This document shows, in pieces, positions 24,376 to 34,159 of a stretch of DNA of 64,000 bases (its first letter is position 1; every line of letters starts with the position of its first letter). Made by a program: the position numbers and the translations under genes. This DNA is from Lachnospiraceae bacterium (GTDB taxonomy: Bacteria > Bacillota > Clostridia > Lachnospirales > Lachnospiraceae). Location of the stretch: contig SFDP01000002.1 in NCBI GenBank assembly GCA_004558185.1, forward strand, positions 1 through 64,000. The letters run 5' to 3'. The notes beneath the pieces are model-generated. The model ran no database searches, was not told where the DNA came from, and saw only the letters and a program-made list of their open reading frames with translations.

Positions 24376-26183
24376 TGAAGCCAAAGCGCATCAATCAGAA
24401 GGTTCAAAACCGGCTGCTCCCTCTGCTGGTCATAACGGTGGTATTCCTGGTGACAGGTCTGTGTTTTGATTTTTATTATGAGTTGAATGATGATGTGGTA
24501 ATTAAGGACATTCTGTCCGGTGCTTTTTCGGGGATGCCGGATGGACATACGAATCAGCTTCTTTATCCCTTGGGCTGGCTGATCAGCATGGGCTACAGAC
24601 TGTTTCCCAATATACCGGTTTATCCATTTTTCTTATTGGGCTGCTATGGAATCAGCTTCTATTTGCTGGGGTATCGAAGTCTGCAGTTTTATCAGAAGCT
24701 TAGGGGGAAACTGCTCTTACTTTTGCTGGAAGCAGGAATCTTCCTATCCCTGTTCTTATGGGAATTAGTGTATGTGCAGTATTCTGTCGTCTGCGGTATT
24801 CTTGCAGCTACAGCCTGCTTTTGGTTCTATACAACAAAACAGGGGCTGACACCGGGGGAATTTTGGGCGGCCAATCTGCCCGCCCTGCTGCTCATTTGGC
24901 TGGCTTTTCTGGTACGCACTGAAATGCTGCTTTTGCTCACTCCCTTTATAGCCGTAATGGGAATTTATCACTGGTATAACGAAGTGAGCGCCCATAAGCA
25001 GGTTTATTGGGGAGGTGAAAAACACAAGCTGCTGGGAAGAATTTTCGGCAAAAAAAATGGCTGGAAGTATATCGGATTTGCCCTGGCGGCGGCTTTGGGC
25101 TGTTTGGCTTTTGGGATAGTGGACTATCTGTCTTATACAGGAACAGAATGGAAGGAGTATAGGGAATTTTTTGACGCAAGAACCAGAGTATATGATTACA
25201 CCTGGTACCCGGCCTACGAAGAAAATCAGGATTTTTATGAGAGTATAGGGGTAAGCCGTGAACAGTTTGGGCTGATTGACAGCTATAATTTCGGTTTAGA
25301 TTCAGATATTGATGCGAATACTTTGAATAGGATAGCCTCCTTTGGAGAAAAGGGGAGAAGTCAGGGCAGCCTTCCGACCCGCCTGAAAAGGGGAATACAG
25401 GGAATGGTGCTTCACATGGCAGATCCGAAAGATGGCCCTTATAATTATTTTGTACTGACAGCCTATGGGATGGTTATCGCACTGGCTGTTTTACAAAAAG
25501 AAAAAAGTTACATCTGGAAGATTTTTTTGCTGGCAGCCGCCCATAGCGTTTCCTGGTTGTATCTGCTGTTGGTGGACAGGGTAGTGTCGAGAATAGCCCA
25601 CCCTTTGTATGTGTTGGAATTTTTGTGCCTCATGGCTGTTTTGGTCAAGGAGCTCCATGACCGTCCACTGTGGAATGCAGAACGCTATTATCGCAGAGGA
25701 GTATTGGCAGTGCTGTTTTTGCTGACCATCGCCAGTGGGGCAGTTATGTTTCCCAAGGTTTCTGATGAACAGGCCATACGGGAGAGGATAAATGAGCCAA
25801 TGCGGGCTTTTGGCATCTATGCAGCCAAAGAGGAAGATAGCTATTACTATTTTGACGTCTATTCTACAGTTTATTTTACAGAGAAGCTGTTTGCTTCCCC
25901 CATGGTGAAGCGTAAAAATTATGATATTCTGGGTGGCTGGTATAACCGCAGTCCCCTGCAGAAACAGGTGGTTGAAGAATATACCAAAGGTGAGGAAGGC
26001 CAGATCAGTCAGGCGCTGCTTAAGGATAATTTTTATTTTGTGATCGAAAAAACCGGAAAGATGGATTCTGTCCTTCAGTGGTATGAGGCCGAAGGAATTA
26101 TGTTGAACACAGAAGAAGCGGACACCATAGGCCAGGGAGATAATCCTCTTGTGATCTATCGCTTCAGTCCTGCAGAAAAGTAA
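24375..26183 (+). CDS. Polytopic membrane protein with Asp-Asp outer loop, GT-C-like
   Basis: A 602-residue protein with about ten helices and a C-terminal soluble region of about 110 residues. The loop after the first helix reads FDFYYELNDDVVIKDI; an acidic pair at this place is typical of GT-C enzymes and related Lachnospiraceae membrane proteins. It overlaps the WecE-like gene by one base, indicating coupled translation, and could use the amino sugar made by it. The family is not recognised with certainty. Confidence 0.6.
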   Translation: MKPKRINQKVQNRLLPLLVITVVFLVTGLCFDFYYELNDDVVIKDILSGAFSGMPDGHTNQLLYPLGWLISMGYRLFPNIPVYPFFLLGCYGISFYLLGYRSLQFYQKLRGKLLLLLLEAGIFLSLFLWELVYVQYSVVCGILAATACFWFYTTKQGLTPGEFWAANLPALLLIWLAFLVRTEMLLLLTPFIAVMGIYHWYNEVSAHKQVYWGGEKHKLLGRIFGKKNGWKYIGFALAAALGCLAFGIVDYLSYTGTEWKEYREFFDARTRVYDYTWYPAYEENQDFYESIGVSREQFGLIDSYNFGLDSDIDANTLNRIASFGEKGRSQGSLPTRLKRGIQGMVLHMADPKDGPYNYFVLTAYGMVIALAVLQKEKSYIWKIFLLAAAHSVSWLYLLLVDRVVSRIAHPLYVLEFLCLMAVLVKELHDRPLWNAERYYRRGVLAVLFLLTIASGAVMFPKVSDEQAIRERINEPMRAFGIYAAKEEDSYYYFDVYSTVYFTEKLFASPMVKRKNYDILGGWYNRSPLQKQVVEEYTKGEEGQISQALLKDNFYFVIEKTGKMDSVLQWYEAEGIMLNTEEADTIGQGDNPLVIYRFSPAEK

Positions 26184-26203
26184 CAAAGTCTCTGGAATTA
26201 AAA

Positions 26204-26232
26204 TGCTGCATAGCAGCAGAATGAGAGGAAAA
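26204..26232 (+). repeat. Hairpin-SD leader repeat, copy B
   Basis: TGCTGC, loop ATA, GCAGCA, then GAATGAGAGG and AAAA before the acetyltransferase ATG. The loop is one base shorter than in other copies while the stem is unchanged. Confidence 0.85.
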
Positions 26233-26805
26233 ATGGAAGAAAAGCTGGAAGGAAAGCTGGTCTATCTCAGGCCCATCAGCAGAGAGGATACAAAGGATAT
26301 TGTCCGGTGGAGAAACAGTGATGCGGTACGGCCTTATTTTATCTATCAGGAGCCTTTTACCATAGAGGGGCATTTAAGCTGGCTGGAAAAGATGATTGAC
26401 TCGGGAAAGGGATATCAGTTTATCATTTGTCTGAAAGAAAATGGACAGCCAATTGGCAGTACCTATCTGAGAGACTATGACCCGGTCAGCCGAAAAGCGG
26501 AATATGGCGTTTTTATTGGCGAAAACGGACAAAAAGGAAGAGGGATAGGCACAGAAGCGCTTAAGCTGACCCTGGGGTTTGCTTTTGACGGGTTAAAGCT
26601 ACATAAGGTATTTGCCCGGGCATTCAGTGACAATAAGGCATCGATTAACTCTTTCTTAAAGGGTGGGTTTCAGCAGGAAGCCTGCCTGAAGGACGAGGTC
26701 TGGGTAGATGGGAGGTACAGAGATATTGTTTTACTGGCCAGGCTGAATCCCCAAGAGGGCCATCAGGCAGAGTATGAGAAGGAAAAGGATGAAAGGTATC
26801 CATGA
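26233..26805 (+). CDS. GNAT N-acetyltransferase, candidate sugar-nucleotide acetyltransferase
   Basis: A 190-residue GNAT protein: LVYLRPISREDTKDIVRWRNSD at the start, the acetyl-CoA loop QKGRGIGTEA, and KVFARAFSDNKASINSFLKGGFQQE near the end. It resembles RimJ/PseH-like enzymes. In this setting it may N-acetylate a 4-amino sugar nucleotide, either the WecE product (making Fuc4NAc) or the precursor of pseudaminic acid (the PseH step). The start at 26233 follows leader repeat B; an in-frame ATG at 26203 lies in the repeat hairpin and is rejected. It overlaps the next gene by 4 bases. Confidence 0.8.
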   Translation: MEEKLEGKLVYLRPISREDTKDIVRWRNSDAVRPYFIYQEPFTIEGHLSWLEKMIDSGKGYQFIICLKENGQPIGSTYLRDYDPVSRKAEYGVFIGENGQKGRGIGTEALKLTLGFAFDGLKLHKVFARAFSDNKASINSFLKGGFQQEACLKDEVWVDGRYRDIVLLARLNPQEGHQAEYEKEKDERYP

Positions 26806-27743
26806 AGAAAGTAAGTTTTGTTATTCCCTGTTATCAGTCCTCCCTTACCTTAAGAAAGGTAGTGGAAGAGATTCAGGAAACCATGAAAAAGCTGACACAG
26901 TATTCTTATGAAATCATACTGGTGAATGACTGTTCTCCAGACGACACATTTTCAGTGATTCAAGAGCTTTGCCGGGAAAATCTGAATATCTGCGGGGTGA
27001 ATCTGGCAAAAAACTTTGGACAGCATGGAGCCCTGATGGCAGGCTTTCATCAGGTGACGGGAGATATTCTGGTATGTCTTGACGATGATGGACAGACACC
27101 GGCAGACGAGGTGGGAAAGCTCCTGGAGAGACTGGAAGCAGGAGATGATGTGGTATATGCCCGCTATTCCCATAAGCAGCACTCCCTTTTTCGGAATTTT
27201 GGAAGCTATATTAATGAGAAAATGGCTCAGTTCCTGCTGGGAAAGCCAAAGGAGCTATGTGTTTCCAGTTATTTTGCGGCAAGACGCTTCGTGGTAGAAG
27301 AAATGTTAAAGTATGAGAATGCGTATCCTTATGTGATAGGACTGGTTCTCAGAACCACAAAAAAGATTTCCAATGTGGAGGTAAAGCACAGACAGCGTGA
27401 GGTGGGAGAATCTGGATATACTCTGGCTAAGCTGCTGGGTCTGTGGTTCAGCGGATTTACGGCCTTTAGCACCAAGCCGCTAAGAATTGCCACAGTGACC
27501 GGTTTTTTCTGTGCCATGGCCGGCTTCCTATATGCACTTTATACTGTAATCAAAAAATTTGTCAATCCTGCAGTACCGGTGGGCTTCAGTTCTCTGATGT
27601 CAGCAATTATGTTTATCGGTGGGATGCTGATGCTGATGCTGGGATTGATTGGCGAATACATCGGAAGAATGTATATCTGTATCAACAATGCACCACAGTT
27701 TGTGGTGCGGGATCTGATCCCTGCCAGGGAAAAAGAGGATTGA
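26802..27743 (+). CDS. Polyprenyl-phosphate glycosyltransferase, GtrB/ArnC-like GT2
   Basis: A 313-residue enzyme with a GT-A domain (VSFVIPCYQSS, NDCSPDDT, LDDDGQTPADE) and two C-terminal membrane helices (from about 230 and 265). This architecture is that of GtrB, ArnC and DPM1-like enzymes that load one sugar on undecaprenyl phosphate. Its flipping partner is probably the GtrA protein at 19950. The start overlaps the acetyltransferase stop in ATGA, so the acetylated sugar may be the substrate (inference). Confidence 0.88.
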   Translation: MKKVSFVIPCYQSSLTLRKVVEEIQETMKKLTQYSYEIILVNDCSPDDTFSVIQELCRENLNICGVNLAKNFGQHGALMAGFHQVTGDILVCLDDDGQTPADEVGKLLERLEAGDDVVYARYSHKQHSLFRNFGSYINEKMAQFLLGKPKELCVSSYFAARRFVVEEMLKYENAYPYVIGLVLRTTKKISNVEVKHRQREVGESGYTLAKLLGLWFSGFTAFSTKPLRIATVTGFFCAMAGFLYALYTVIKKFVNPAVPVGFSSLMSAIMFIGGMLMLMLGLIGEYIGRMYICINNAPQFVVRDLIPAREKED

Positions 27744-27754
27744 ATGGGGATTAT

Positions 27755-29674
27755 ATGGACAAGATGAGAAGCCAAAAGAGCAATCGGTTAGAAAAAATTA
27801 CGGCAGTCAGGGTGTGCTTTGGCATTCTGGCCTCCATGTCCATGTTTTCTACACTGAGCATATCAGCAGAACAGGGGCGTGAGGCTGTGACCTACTCCAA
27901 CAGCTTTCTTTCTTTTTTCTTCGCTCTTCTGTGCGCTGCAGGGTATACCTGGGTAAGGAGGAGAACGCAAACGGGTGAAGGAAGGGGCTTTCTATTTAGT
28001 CTTTTTTACAGTGCAGGTCTTTCTTTTAGCCTGGTGGTGGGAAAACAATTGGAAACAGTGGAAAATCTGAATATTGCAGATATGGCTGTCTGGATAAACC
28101 TCCTGATTCTGACCTGCTTTTATCAACCCTTCGTGTTGTTTGGCTGGAAATGGCTGGAGGAAAAGGGAGGAAAAAAAGCAGAGCCGGCTCCGATAGCTTC
28201 AGAAGAGAAGAGGTGCAGCCTGTTTGTTAAGGATAAGGCTTTCTGGAAAAATATGGGCCTGCTGCTGCTGTGTTGGCTGCCGGTTTTTCTGGCCTTTTAT
28301 CCGGGAGCCTTTGTGTATGATGCTGCGGATGAATATGTGCAGGTGGCTACCAGGAGCTTTACTACCCACCATCCTCTCATCCATGTGCTGCTTTTAGGCG
28401 GCTTTGTGGCTGGAGGAAATAAATATCTTGGCTCCTTTAATCTGGGAATTGCTGCATATACCCTGTTTCAGATGACGATTCTGGCATCCGTATTCAGCTA
28501 TACGATTCTTTGGATCAAAAGAAGAACAAGCAGCAAATGGATAGAGCCTGTGGGGCTTTTGTTCTACGGCTTTTTTCCGGTAATTCCCATGTATGCAGTC
28601 TGCTCTGCAAAAGACGGTTTATTTACGGCTGCATTTCTTGTTGTTGTTCTGCAGATGCTGTCTTTCTTTGAAGAACCGGAGAGCTTTCTGGCAAAAAAAA
28701 GCAACTGGATTGCAAGTATTCTTGCAGCAGCAATGATGATGCTGCTGAGAAATAACGGATGTTATGCCTATTTTGTCTGGATTCCGGTGGCTGTTATAGG
28801 ACTGCATTTTCTTCTTAAAGCAAAGAGCAGGGCTGATCAGCAACAGGAAAAGACGAGAAAGAAGCTGTGCCTGAAAGCCTCCTTTCTGCTGCTTGGTGCA
28901 ATAGTGTTCTTTGCTTTCGCTTCCAAAGGGCTGGTCTGGGGACTTAATGCAGATGACAGCGGCAGCCAGGAAATCATGACAGTTCCTATCCAGCAGTTGG
29001 TACGCACCTATAATTACAGCCCTCAAAGCTATACAGAGGAGGAACAAAGGCTGTTGTTTACCCTTATTCCGGAGAATGAGATGAGTACCTATAATGCCAG
29101 AATATCGGATGTAGTAAAAAGCAAATTTAACAATCAAAATTTCAATGCACAGAAAGGGAAATACTTGGAGCTTTGGGTAAAAATAGGGCTTCGCAAGCCT
29201 ATGTGTTATTTGAATGCATGGCTGATGACCTCGTATGGCTTCTGGTATCCAGATGCAGTGATCAATGTGTATGGGGGGAATACGGTTCATACATTCACCT
29301 ACAAAGACAGCTCTTACTTTGGCTTTGAAACCGAGTATCCGGGCAAAAGGGAGAGCAAATTTCCCTGGCTGGAGGAGCAGTATAGGAGGTTGTCATTAGA
29401 ACTGTATCAGCAAAGACTGCCAGGCCTTTCCATGCTTTTTTCTCCCGGATTTCTTTTCTGGGTATTTGCATTTTGCATGAGCTATTTGCTTTGGCAGAGA
29501 CAGTGGAGGAAACTGATTCCCATGCTATTGATCCTTTTGGTGTGGCTGACGGTGCTTCTGGGGCCTACCTATCTGGTGCGTTATGTACTGATTCTCTGGT
29601 TTGCCCTGCCTGTAATTGTAAGTGGACTAAAAGTATGCTATACTGATATGATGCACGAACACAGCAAAACATAA
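27755..29674 (+). CDS. Large polytopic membrane protein, DUF6020-like
   Basis: A 639-residue protein with about twelve helices. The segment FYPGAFVYDAADEYVQVATRSFTTHHPLIHV, shown by key words only (YPG, YD, HHPL), matches my memory of DUF6020 proteins of Firmicutes, which are GT-C-like. The Tyr-Asp after the second helix group is the candidate catalytic site. The start is the ATG at 27755 with GGGGA upstream; a TTG at 27740 overlapping the previous stop is less likely. A role as an extracytoplasmic glycosyltransferase that uses the GtrB product is plausible. Confidence 0.6.
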   Translation: MDKMRSQKSNRLEKITAVRVCFGILASMSMFSTLSISAEQGREAVTYSNSFLSFFFALLCAAGYTWVRRRTQTGEGRGFLFSLFYSAGLSFSLVVGKQLETVENLNIADMAVWINLLILTCFYQPFVLFGWKWLEEKGGKKAEPAPIASEEKRCSLFVKDKAFWKNMGLLLLCWLPVFLAFYPGAFVYDAADEYVQVATRSFTTHHPLIHVLLLGGFVAGGNKYLGSFNLGIAAYTLFQMTILASVFSYTILWIKRRTSSKWIEPVGLLFYGFFPVIPMYAVCSAKDGLFTAAFLVVVLQMLSFFEEPESFLAKKSNWIASILAAAMMMLLRNNGCYAYFVWIPVAVIGLHFLLKAKSRADQQQEKTRKKLCLKASFLLLGAIVFFAFASKGLVWGLNADDSGSQEIMTVPIQQLVRTYNYSPQSYTEEEQRLLFTLIPENEMSTYNARISDVVKSKFNNQNFNAQKGKYLELWVKIGLRKPMCYLNAWLMTSYGFWYPDAVINVYGGNTVHTFTYKDSSYFGFETEYPGKRESKFPWLEEQYRRLSLELYQQRLPGLSMLFSPGFLFWVFAFCMSYLLWQRQWRKLIPMLLILLVWLTVLLGPTYLVRYVLILWFALPVIVSGLKVCYTDMMHEHSKT

Positions 29675-29732
29675 GCAACTGACACCTTCTTGTTCCAGCA
29701 GAAAGATGAAAAAAAGAAGACGGGAAGAATAG

Positions 29733-32252
29733 ATGAACCAACGAATTAACTTAAGCAGAGGAATTCAATATATAATTGCGGCAGCAGCGATCCTGCTGTT
29801 TTTACTGATCTGGCCCTTCGGCATAATCGAAAACCGGCATACTTCTAAGAGTGATGAGGTGATTCTACGGAAATCTGACCCCATCAGTGTAGAGAATAAC
29901 GGAACTCAGATGTTTATAGCCCAAGGCACTAACCTGAATGCGGTAGACCTTTACGTTGCAAACGATATGAGGGCAGAAACCATTACCTTTCGCCTTTACG
30001 ATGGTGCCTATCAGCAACTGTGGGAAACCTTCTATGTAGTGGATGCAGATGCAAAATTTCCCGGCTTTATCCGTATTCCTGTTGAGCTGGAAACAGAAGA
30101 AGGCTGGGAATACTATTATACGATAGAGGGACTTACCAGTGATTTGGAGATGTATTATGAGGATACGGCAGAATCCTCCTCCTTTGCCAATGGCACTTTT
30201 CTCTATGGGGGAGAAGAAATGCCGGGAATCAATTTGATTGTCCGCTATCGATATGTGGCTCCCTTTAGCTGGTGGATGACCGTTCTTTTGGGGCTGCTTC
30301 TGGTAGCCATTGCTGTTGGGTTATGGAAACTGACAGAAAGGCTTTTTGCAGGAAAATGGAAAAGCCGGAACAAGGAGATTACGGTACAGAGGCTTTTGCA
30401 GGGGGTCTTAATTCCACTCATCCTGCTAACTGCCCTGGCAGCTCTGCTGATGGTGTTTCCGGGGCGGAGATTTGGCAGAGGAATCGTAAACTATGGCTTT
30501 TACTATCTGGGGATTGTACTCACTGCGGGGGTACTTTTATATGGAGTGAACCATAGACGTTTGGGGCAGGAACCTCTGGTCAAGCTGGATAAGATAAAAA
30601 GTGAATGGACACATTTGGCTATGTCTGTCTGCTTTGCGGGAGCATTGTGGTCCTGCTATGAATACATGAACGGTCTTTATGATATTCACCACAGCTATGC
30701 CACCTGCAGGCTGTTGGTATGGTTTTCCCTGGCCGTTATTTTTACCTTCAGATTCACCAGACAGGAGCTTTTGAGAATATATAACCTGATCTATCTGGTG
30801 GCAGCAGGGATAGGAGGGTACTTTTATGCCAGACCCTATCAGGGAGTAGAGGAGCTGGAGGAGCTTTATCGCCTTCAGGCCTATGTTCTGGTGGCAGGAG
30901 GCTTTGTTCTCCTGCAACTGGTGATTGCCCTGGTAAAAATGGCAGGAAAAAAACAGAGGGGAACAGCCCGGTGGTATCTGCCCTATACAGGTGTTCTGAC
31001 CGTGCTTCTTCTCATGCTGGTGATTTTCAGAAATACCCGTACATGGCCGATTTTGCTGGCGGTGATTTTTGGTCTTTTTTATCTGCGGATGTGGATGTGG
31101 GAAGAGAGGAATAAGCTGCCGGAGATCTTTTGCGGCGGGTTGATTCTGCATTTTGTCTATACAGTAGGGTACTGCCTTATGCACCGACCTTACCTGAGGT
31201 TCAGGCATAATCGCTATGGAATGACCTATCATACTGTTACCATGACCGGCTACTACCTGGCTCTGGTGCTGTGTGCCATTATGGTGCGTCTTTTTGTACA
31301 GTACAGAAGGACAGGACGGTGGCAGGATGCCTGGAAGGAACTGTGTCTTCTGGGGACAGGGAATGTTTATCTGTTTTTAACCCTGTCCAGGACAGGCTAT
31401 CTGGCTGCTTTTGTGATGGAAGTGTTTATCATTGTTTTTATGTCTATACTTTGGGAAGGAAAGAGACTGAGAGCTATGCTTAAAGCGGCAGGTCTTACAG
31501 TAGGAATCAGTATACTGTTTTTCCCCATTGTATTTACGGCACAGAGAATTATGCCTTCCCTTTTTAATGATCCGATTTATTCGGAAATTGAGGTATGGGA
31601 ATATACTACTCAAAAGACTACTCCCAGCGATTCGGAGCTTTATATCGATTTGGAAGCGTTTATCAAGATCATGAAGAATAAGCTGTTTGGCTTGGAGATG
31701 GAGAATATCTCTCTCACCAAAATAGGAGAAAAGCTCCAGCCCGTATATCTTAAGGCTGAAGGAGGACTGGTGGCCAGTACGGCCGCAGAGGAAGGAGAGG
31801 AAAGGGATTTCTCCAATGGAAGAATTGAAATATTTCGTGAGTATATCGGACAATGGAATGCTACCGGACATGACGAAATGGGCTTCCTTTTTCCCGATGG
31901 AGAGATGTCTGTCCATGCCCATAATACCTATTTACAGGTGGCTCATGATCATGGAGTGATTACCGGCCTGGTTTTCCTTCTTTTCGGTATTTATACCTTC
32001 CTGCTTGCAGTTTATCGCTATTGCAGAGAAAGAGGAGGACAGCCCTATCTGGCATTAACCATTACCGTGATTATCGCCTTTGGCATAGCGGGAATGGTGG
32101 AATGGATTTTTCATCCCTGTAATCCCTTTGGATTTTCTTTAATGGTGGCCATTGCCCCCCTGTTATTTAAACCGGAGATGAATGGAGGCCATGAGATTAA
32201 AATGCTGCCAGAGCAGCAGAATGAGAGGGAACATGAACAAAATGACCTTTAA
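29733..32252 (+). CDS. O-antigen polymerase/ligase-like membrane protein (Wzy_C type)
   Basis: An 839-residue protein: one helix, an outer domain of about 150 residues, then about twelve helices and the diagnostic outer-loop motif VHAHNTYLQVAHDHGV near residue 730, seen in Wzy polymerases and WaaL ligases. It probably joins flipped repeat units or transfers them to an acceptor outside the membrane. It is about twice the size of a typical Wzy because of the extra N-terminal domain. Its last 17 codons are made from leader repeat C, and it overlaps the next gene by 20 bases. Confidence 0.82.
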   Translation: MNQRINLSRGIQYIIAAAAILLFLLIWPFGIIENRHTSKSDEVILRKSDPISVENNGTQMFIAQGTNLNAVDLYVANDMRAETITFRLYDGAYQQLWETFYVVDADAKFPGFIRIPVELETEEGWEYYYTIEGLTSDLEMYYEDTAESSSFANGTFLYGGEEMPGINLIVRYRYVAPFSWWMTVLLGLLLVAIAVGLWKLTERLFAGKWKSRNKEITVQRLLQGVLIPLILLTALAALLMVFPGRRFGRGIVNYGFYYLGIVLTAGVLLYGVNHRRLGQEPLVKLDKIKSEWTHLAMSVCFAGALWSCYEYMNGLYDIHHSYATCRLLVWFSLAVIFTFRFTRQELLRIYNLIYLVAAGIGGYFYARPYQGVEELEELYRLQAYVLVAGGFVLLQLVIALVKMAGKKQRGTARWYLPYTGVLTVLLLMLVIFRNTRTWPILLAVIFGLFYLRMWMWEERNKLPEIFCGGLILHFVYTVGYCLMHRPYLRFRHNRYGMTYHTVTMTGYYLALVLCAIMVRLFVQYRRTGRWQDAWKELCLLGTGNVYLFLTLSRTGYLAAFVMEVFIIVFMSILWEGKRLRAMLKAAGLTVGISILFFPIVFTAQRIMPSLFNDPIYSEIEVWEYTTQKTTPSDSELYIDLEAFIKIMKNKLFGLEMENISLTKIGEKLQPVYLKAEGGLVASTAAEEGEERDFSNGRIEIFREYIGQWNATGHDEMGFLFPDGEMSVHAHNTYLQVAHDHGVITGLVFLLFGIYTFLLAVYRYCRERGGQPYLALTITVIIAFGIAGMVEWIFHPCNPFGFSLMVAIAPLLFKPEMNGGHEIKMLPEQQNEREHEQNDL
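32203..32232 (+). repeat. Hairpin-SD leader repeat, copy C
   Basis: TGCTGC, loop CAGA, GCAGCA, then GAATGAGAGG and GAAC before the PglF-like ATG. This copy lies inside the 3' end of the polymerase gene, so it also codes for that protein's tail. Confidence 0.85.
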
Positions 32253-34110
32253 CCGTCAGCTTTTTTCTCGAAGAGCAGGACTGATGCTTTATGATATAGC
32301 CAGTGTGCTGGCAGCCAGCTTTTTGGCTATTTCCATGAGGTACGAATTTAATTATGACATGATTCCCTCCTATTTTTTGGAAACCATCGCCAGATTCCTG
32401 CCCTTTAATATCGTTATTACGCTGGTGATCTTTTACCTGTTTCGCCTGTACCATAGCCTATGGGCATTTGCAGGAGAGAATGAATTACAGAACGTGGTGG
32501 TAGCCAGCTTTCTGGCTTCTGCAGTTAACGGTGTGGGCTTGTATGTGGTAAGGGTACAGCCCAAGGCAGTACCCAGCAGCTATTATTTTATGTATACCTT
32601 TCTGCTGATTACCTTCACCTTTATCAGCCGTTTTTCCTATCGTTTTCTGCGCAGTAAAAAGCACAAAATGCAGAACAAAAAGAATACGATCAGGGTAATG
32701 ATCATCGGTGCCGGTGAAGCAGGCAACTCCATTATAAAAGAAATCGTCAGCAGCAATTATTCTACTATGACCATTGGCTGTATCATTGATGATGATGCCC
32801 AAAAATGGGGAAGCTTTATTCAGGGGATCCGTGTGGCGGGAGGTCGGGATAAAATTCTCGAATGTGTGGATCTATATAGTATTGATGAAATTTTTATTGC
32901 CATTCCTTCCGCCTCCAGAAAAGTGATCCGTGAAATTTTGGAAATCTGCAAGGAAACGGAATGTAAGCTGAAGGCTTTGCCCGGTATCTACCAGTTGGTC
33001 AATGGCGAGGTCAATGTAAGCCAGCTAAGAGATGTAGAGGTGGAGGACCTTCTGGGAAGAGATCCCATCAAAGTGGATCTGGATTCGATTCTGCAATACG
33101 TCAGCGGGAAAACGGTGCTGGTAACCGGAGGAGGGGGTTCCATTGGCAGTGAGCTATGCCGACAGATTGCCCAGCACAAGCCCCAAAAGCTGATTCTGGT
33201 GGATATCTATGAAAATAACGCATATGATGTACAGCAGGAGCTGGAGTATAAATATCCCCAGTTGGATTTGGTGGTACTCATTGCTTCGGTAAGGAATACC
33301 AATCGAATGAATTCTATTTTTGAAACCTACAGACCGGACATCGTTTATCATGCGGCGGCTCATAAGCATGTACCCCTTATGGAGACCAGTCCCAATGAAG
33401 CCGTAAAAAACAACGTGTTTGGCACCTGGAAAACAGCCCAGGCAGCAGCCTATTACGGTACGAAAAAGTTTGTGATGATCAGTACAGACAAGGCAGTAAA
33501 TCCTACGAATATTATGGGAGCCAGCAAACGTATCTGTGAAATGATCATTCAGACCTTTAACCGTCATTATGATACCGAATTTGTGGCAGTGCGTTTTGGC
33601 AATGTGTTAGGCAGTAACGGCAGTGTAATTCCGCTGTTCAAGAAGCAGATACAGCAGGGAGGCCCGGTAACTGTGACGCATCCTGACATTATCCGTTATT
33701 TTATGACCATACCGGAAGCAGTTTCTCTGGTGCTTCAGGCAGGAGCCTATGCAAGGGGAGGAGAAATCTTCGTATTGGATATGGGGGAGCCGGTAAAAAT
33801 TCTGGATCTGGCAAAAAACCTGATTCGCTTGTCCGGCTATAAAGTGGGAGAAGATATTCAAATCGAATTTACCGGTTTGCGGCCCGGAGAAAAATTGTAT
33901 GAAGAGCTTTTAATGGATGAGGAGGGGCTGCAGGATACGGCCAATAAAATGATCCATATCGGAAAGCCTATAGAGATAGACGAGATGACTTTTTTCGCCC
34001 AACTGAAAAGGCTGAAAGAGGAATCGAAAAACGAAAGCATGGATATTCGTCAGCTGATTAAAGAAATCGTACCCACCTATCAGATTCGGGAAGGATATAA
34101 GGAGCCGTAA
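32233..34110 (+). CDS. Membrane-bound nucleotide-sugar 4,6-dehydratase, PglF/FlaA1/CapD-like
   Basis: A 625-residue protein: four N-terminal membrane helices, a degenerate NAD-binding domain (MIIGAGEAGNS), and a C-terminal SDR domain with VTGGGGSIGSE and the catalytic segment STDKAVNPTNIMGASKR, in which Met replaces the usual Tyr (the Ser-Met-Lys triad known from WbpM/PglF). Such enzymes convert UDP-GlcNAc to the 4-keto-6-deoxy sugar. The PglE-like and PglC-like genes follow. Start is the ATG at 32233 after leader repeat C. Confidence 0.9.
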   Translation: MNKMTFNRQLFSRRAGLMLYDIASVLAASFLAISMRYEFNYDMIPSYFLETIARFLPFNIVITLVIFYLFRLYHSLWAFAGENELQNVVVASFLASAVNGVGLYVVRVQPKAVPSSYYFMYTFLLITFTFISRFSYRFLRSKKHKMQNKKNTIRVMIIGAGEAGNSIIKEIVSSNYSTMTIGCIIDDDAQKWGSFIQGIRVAGGRDKILECVDLYSIDEIFIAIPSASRKVIREILEICKETECKLKALPGIYQLVNGEVNVSQLRDVEVEDLLGRDPIKVDLDSILQYVSGKTVLVTGGGGSIGSELCRQIAQHKPQKLILVDIYENNAYDVQQELEYKYPQLDLVVLIASVRNTNRMNSIFETYRPDIVYHAAAHKHVPLMETSPNEAVKNNVFGTWKTAQAAAYYGTKKFVMISTDKAVNPTNIMGASKRICEMIIQTFNRHYDTEFVAVRFGNVLGSNGSVIPLFKKQIQQGGPVTVTHPDIIRYFMTIPEAVSLVLQAGAYARGGEIFVLDMGEPVKILDLAKNLIRLSGYKVGEDIQIEFTGLRPGEKLYEELLMDEEGLQDTANKMIHIGKPIEIDEMTFFAQLKRLKEESKNESMDIRQLIKEIVPTYQIREGYKEP

Positions 34111-34159
34111 ATTCAGTGGTTGCAGAGCAAAATTCAGCTTCTGCAAAATGGAGGTATAT

